Shown piece after piece: positions 5,656 through 8,185 of a stretch of 8,185 bases of DNA; position 1 is the first letter of the stretch; each line of letters begins with the position of its first letter. The notes under the pieces are model-generated. The model had not been told where the DNA came from. It was given only the letters and a program-made list of their open reading frames with translations, and did not search any database. A program made the position numbers and the translations under genes. The DNA is from SHZT01 sp945889655 (GTDB lineage: Bacteria > Gemmatimonadota > Gemmatimonadetes > Gemmatimonadales > GWC2-71-9), in NCBI GenBank assembly GCA_945889655.1, contig CAMDCH010000114.1, forward strand, positions 1 to 8,185. The letters are read 5' to 3'.

Positions 5656-6684
5656 CTGAGGCGGGCTGTCCTGGAGCTGGCGTCGAGCCGGCCCATCTGG
5701 AGCGTGCGCCCGGCCGACATCCGTGCCATCAGCAAAGCGTTTGGGCGCGGGTGGAAGGTGGTGAACATCACGGAGGTCGCCCGCAGCGACGGCGATGGTG
5801 GTGGGGGCTCGGCGGAAGCCGTCGTGGCGATGAAGGGAGCCGAGGTCTACATGGGCTTCGGCCTCGCGCCCGAGATCGCGCGGGCGGGACTGGGGACGCT
5901 CCGGTGGGCGCATAGCGCTGCGGCCGGCGTGGGCAGCGCGCTCACCCCGGAGCTGGCCGCCACCCGCGCCAGGTTCACCAACTCCCGCGCCGTGCACGCG
6001 GAGCCCATGGCCGACTGGGTTGTCACGGCCCTCGGCTTCTGCTTCCGCGGTTTTCACGCGATGGTGCATGGCCAGCATGACCATCATTGGGTCAAGGCAC
6101 GGTTCACCGATCGCACGATTGTCACGAAGGAATTCGCGGGGGCCCACATCGGCCTCGTGGGACTGGGCGGCATCGGCGAGGCCGTGGCCGGGCGGTGCGC
6201 GGCACTCGGCATGGAGGTACGTGCCGTGCGGAGGCGAGCTGGCCAGCGGTTGCCGCCAGGCGTAGAGTGGGCCGGCGGACCGAAAGACCTCCGAAAACTG
6301 GCCCGCTGGTCGGACGCGCTGGTGATCGCCGCTCCCCACACCAGCCAGACCCGCCACCTGGTTGATGACGCCGTGTTGCGGGCGCTGCCGCGGGGTGCCG
6401 TGGTCGTCAACGTCTCGCGGGGGGCCCTGCTGGACGAGGAGGCCCTGCTGCGGCATCTCGAGAGCGGGCAGGTGGGTGCCTGCGCGCTCGACGTCTTCGA
6501 CCAGGAGCCGCTGGACGAGGAACACCCCCTCTGGTCGCATCCCCGCGTGCTGGTGAGCCCGCACGTGAGCGCGGTGAGCGAGCGGTTCTGGGACCGGGAA
6601 ACGGACCTGATCGTGGACAACGTGCGCCGCTATCTTTCGGGGCGCCGGTTGCGCAACCTGGTCGACCAGGAAGCGGGTTATTGA
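5656..6684 (+). CDS. D-2-hydroxyacid dehydrogenase, probably NADP-dependent
   Basis: Cytosolic oxidoreductase of about 342 residues that interconverts 2-oxoacids and D-2-hydroxyacids; the substrate (glyoxylate/hydroxypyruvate type or other) cannot be read from sequence. Numbered from CTG 5656, the Rossmann fingerprint is 'GLVGLGGIGEAVAG' (GxGxxG at 169-174). The catalytic triad is Arg255 ('NVSRGALLD'), Glu284 ('DVFDQEP') and His303 ('SPHVSAVSE'). The position after the second Rossmann strand reads 'AVRRRAGQ' instead of the acidic residue typical of NADH users, suggesting NADPH. The catalytic-domain patches 'VYMGFG', 'LRWAHSAAAGVGS' and 'TNSRAVHAEPMADWV' are intact. No ATG, GTG or TTG lies between 5420 and 5703 in this frame. 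GTG 5704 would delete the first strand ('AVLEL') and 'RPIW', so CTG 5656, four bases after the previous stop, is preferred. pilT follows four bases later. Confidence 0.88.
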   Translation: MRRAVLELASSRPIWSVRPADIRAISKAFGRGWKVVNITEVARSDGDGGGGSAEAVVAMKGAEVYMGFGLAPEIARAGLGTLRWAHSAAAGVGSALTPELAATRARFTNSRAVHAEPMADWVVTALGFCFRGFHAMVHGQHDHHWVKARFTDRTIVTKEFAGAHIGLVGLGGIGEAVAGRCAALGMEVRAVRRRAGQRLPPGVEWAGGPKDLRKLARWSDALVIAAPHTSQTRHLVDDAVLRALPRGAVVVNVSRGALLDEEALLRHLESGQVGACALDVFDQEPLDEEHPLWSHPRVLVSPHVSAVSERFWDRETDLIVDNVRRYLSGRRLRNLVDQEAGY

Positions 6685-6688
6685 TCCA

Positions 6689-7828
6689 ATGGAAAGCATC
6701 TTCAAGGCGGCGGTAGAGCGTGGCGCGTCGGACCTGCACATCAAGGCCGGCGACGTTTTTCGCGCGCGTATCGACGGCAAGCTCCAGCCCCTCACCAAGC
6801 AGCGGCTGACCCCGGACCAGACCAAGGCGATCGCGCTCAAGCTCATTCCCAACGAGACGGATCGCGCGCGCATCGACCAGATCAAGGACTACGACTGCTC
6901 CTGGGGCGCGCCGGGTATCGGGCGGTTCCGGGTGAACATCCTGCGGCAGCGTTCGTCGTTCATGATCGTCATGCGGGTGATCCCGTTCGAAGTGCCCAGC
7001 ATCGACAAGCTGGAACTGCCCAAGGTCCTCGAGACGGTGGCCGAGGCCGACCGGGGAATGATCCTGGTCACCGGGGTCACGGGCAGCGGCAAGAGCTCCA
7101 CAATGGCGGCGATTCTCAACCACATCAACGCCCAGACCAACAAGCACATCGTCACGCTCGAGAACCCCATCGAGTTCCTGCACCGGGACCTGCAGGGATC
7201 GGTGACGCAGCGTGAAGTCGGCGCAGATACCGACAGCTTCGCCATGGGCCTCCGGGCGGCGCTACGCCAGGACCCGGACGTGGTGCTCATCGGCGAGCTG
7301 CGTGATGCGGAAACGATCGATACCGCGATGGTGGCGGCGGAGACGGGGCATGTTCTCCTCTCCACCCTGCATACGCCGGACGCGACCGCCACGGTCGCGC
7401 GGCTCGTGGCCATGTTTGCTCCCGAGGAGCAGGAGGTCGCCCGGGCCCGGCTGGCGGACTCGTTGCGGGCCGTGATCTCCCAGAAGCTCCTGCCCCGCGC
7501 TGACGGCAAGGGCCGGGCGGCCGCGCTGGAGATCATGGTCGTGACGCCCGCCATCCGTGACCTCATCCGCGACCGGAACCGGGTGGCCGAGATTCGCGAT
7601 TACCTGGCCGCGGGGCGCGACGAGTTCGGCACGCAGACCTTCGACCAGCACCTCATGGACCTGGTCGACCTGGGCACGGTCACACTGGAGGCCGCCCGCG
7701 CGTCCGCCAGCAGTCCCGCCGATTTCGAGCAGCAGCTCAAGACGACCCGCCGGGCCCCCCGGCCGGTGCCAAAAGCCGCCGCCAGTCAAAAACCTTCAGG
7801 TATCACCGCGGAGGTTTCACCAGGATGA
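6689..7828 (+). CDS. pilT: Type IV pilus retraction ATPase PilT
   Basis: Hexameric secretion-type ATPase of 379 residues that acts at the cytoplasmic face of the type IV pilus machine and powers pilus retraction. Residues 1-~100 are the N-terminal PAS-like domain ('RGASDLHIKAGDVFRARIDG'). Next come Walker A 'GVTGSGKSS' (129-137), Asp box 'TLENPIEF' (156-163), Walker B 'DPDVVLIGELRD' with Glu203, and His box 'ETGHVLLSTLHT' with His228. 'AIRDLIRD' (288-295) matches the AIRNLIRE retraction motif of PilT and separates it from PilB and GspE. Asn159 replaces the usual Asp in the Asp box. The last ~40 residues, rich in Pro, Ala, Lys and Arg, extend beyond the usual ~345. The Shine-Dalgarno is weak (AGGA 17 bases upstream), so translation may depend on coupling to the preceding gene. 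No other pil genes are in view. Confidence 0.95.
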   Translation: MESIFKAAVERGASDLHIKAGDVFRARIDGKLQPLTKQRLTPDQTKAIALKLIPNETDRARIDQIKDYDCSWGAPGIGRFRVNILRQRSSFMIVMRVIPFEVPSIDKLELPKVLETVAEADRGMILVTGVTGSGKSSTMAAILNHINAQTNKHIVTLENPIEFLHRDLQGSVTQREVGADTDSFAMGLRAALRQDPDVVLIGELRDAETIDTAMVAAETGHVLLSTLHTPDATATVARLVAMFAPEEQEVARARLADSLRAVISQKLLPRADGKGRAAALEIMVVTPAIRDLIRDRNRVAEIRDYLAAGRDEFGTQTFDQHLMDLVDLGTVTLEAARASASSPADFEQQLKTTRRAPRPVPKAAASQKPSGITAEVSPG

Positions 7829-7839
7829 TGTCCCAATGA
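7810..7839 (+). promoter_or_regulatory. Nested start/stop junction with a four-codon mini-ORF
   Basis: GGAGG (7810-7814) lies ten bases before ATG 7825, which opens a four-codon frame (ATG ATG TCC CAA) closed by TGA 7837-7839. ATG 7825 overlaps the pilT stop TGA 7826-7828, and the mini-ORF's stop overlaps the aldolase start ATG 7836, both as ATGA. The aldolase also has its own AGGA (7822-7825) ten bases upstream. The arrangement would let ribosomes be handed from pilT to the aldolase. It may be coincidence in such a tight junction. Confidence 0.3.
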
Positions 7840-8185
7840 GAGAGCGACCGCGCGGCTTGCTGGTCCCGATCACGACGCCCTTCGACGAGGCGACCGGAGA
7901 GGTTGCCCCGGTCGTCCTCCGAAATAATGCCCGCGCGCTCCTGGACATGGGCGTGGACGGCATCCTGGCTATCGGCTCCACCGGCGAGTCGGCGCTCCTC
8001 TCCGACGACGAATATCACAGCGTCATCGGCTGGCTCCGTGACGTCGTGCCAGAGGACAAGTGGCTGCTGGTGGGAGCAGGGAAGGAATCCACCCGGGCAA
8101 CCCTCAAGGCGTGCCGCGTTGCCGCGGAGGAGGGGGGCGATGCGGTGCTGGTGCGTCCGCCCGCCTACTTCGGTTCCTCGCTCTC
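7836..8185 (+). CDS. DapA/N-acetylneuraminate-lyase-family aldolase, N-terminal part
   Basis: The first 116 codons of a gene that runs off the right edge. The peptide opens 'RGLLVPITTPFDE', the first strand and loop of the family's TIM barrel. It continues with 'GILAIGSTGESALLSDDE', where 'GSTGES' (47-52) corresponds to the GTTGE pyruvate-carboxylate loop, and with 'VLVRPPAYF' (104-112), where Tyr111 is at the position of the catalytic Tyr in the P-Y-Y motif. Family members are class I aldolases that form a Schiff base with pyruvate through a lysine about 45-50 residues further on, outside the window. Dihydrodipicolinate synthase, 4-hydroxy-2-oxoglutarate aldolase and similar activities are all possible; 'RPPAYF' in place of 'TPYYN' makes classical DapA less certain. 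Start ATG 7836 has AGGA at ten bases and lies seven bases after pilT. Confidence 0.9.
   Translation, partial: MRERPRGLLVPITTPFDEATGEVAPVVLRNNARALLDMGVDGILAIGSTGESALLSDDEYHSVIGWLRDVVPEDKWLLVGAGKESTRATLKACRVAAEEGGDAVLVRPPAYFGSSL

Noticed and set aside
5560..6885. Minus-strand open frame of 441 codons opposite the dehydrogenase gene and the start of pilT.
   Set aside because: It spans two real genes and their junction, and its translation is low-complexity and rich in Arg, Pro and Ala. It is a composition shadow.

Overview
The window is high-GC bacterial chromosome with strong G/C bias at third codon positions, almost no non-coding DNA and several 1-8 bp gene junctions. The gene content is mostly housekeeping. 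A short secreted protein that joins a carboxypeptidase-regulatory-like domain to a TonB-plug-like tail, with no beta-barrel, is a type I associate with Gemmatimonadota. It sits with a fused formimidoyltransferase-cyclodeaminase, an Fe-S-type TrpRS and an unlinked pilT, so a Gemmatimonadota-like soil or sediment bacterium is my best guess. That guess is inferred from gene families only; there is no rRNA here.

Layout. Positions 1-858 hold the 3' end of a probable adenylate kinase gene (adk) overlapping a complete type I methionine aminopeptidase gene (map), the usual tail of a secY-adk-map ribosomal cluster. The infA/rpmJ/rpsM genes that often follow are absent; the next gene (901-1644) encodes the exported plug-like protein. 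Positions 1645-3956 (minus strand) carry two genes with nearly touching ends: an inositol-monophosphatase-family phosphatase, then a bifunctional glutamate formimidoyltransferase / formimidoyl-THF cyclodeaminase. The plug-protein gene and this pair converge with zero spacing (stop codon against stop codon).

Positions 3957-3993 are a very short divergent intergenic region with a perfect 7-bp inverted repeat and a plausible promoter that would give a leaderless trpS mRNA. From 3994 to the window end five plus-strand genes run almost without gaps: trpS (with a four-cysteine motif like that of [4Fe-4S] TrpRS), an MgtC-family membrane protein, a D-2-hydroxyacid dehydrogenase (whose start is probably a CTG), the pilus-retraction ATPase pilT, and the 5' part of a DapA-family aldolase. 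The spacing suggests one transcription unit, but the products belong to unrelated processes (translation, ion homeostasis, redox metabolism, pilus retraction, aldol chemistry), so it looks like a convenience operon rather than a pathway.

There is no gene-free stretch over 300 bases and I found no tRNA, rRNA, CRISPR array, insertion sequence or prophage signal. I do not see a new multi-gene system. The best leads are local: the TrpRS cysteine motif, the trpS/phosphatase divergent palindrome, the probable CTG start at 5656, and a nested four-codon mini-ORF at the pilT/dapA junction.
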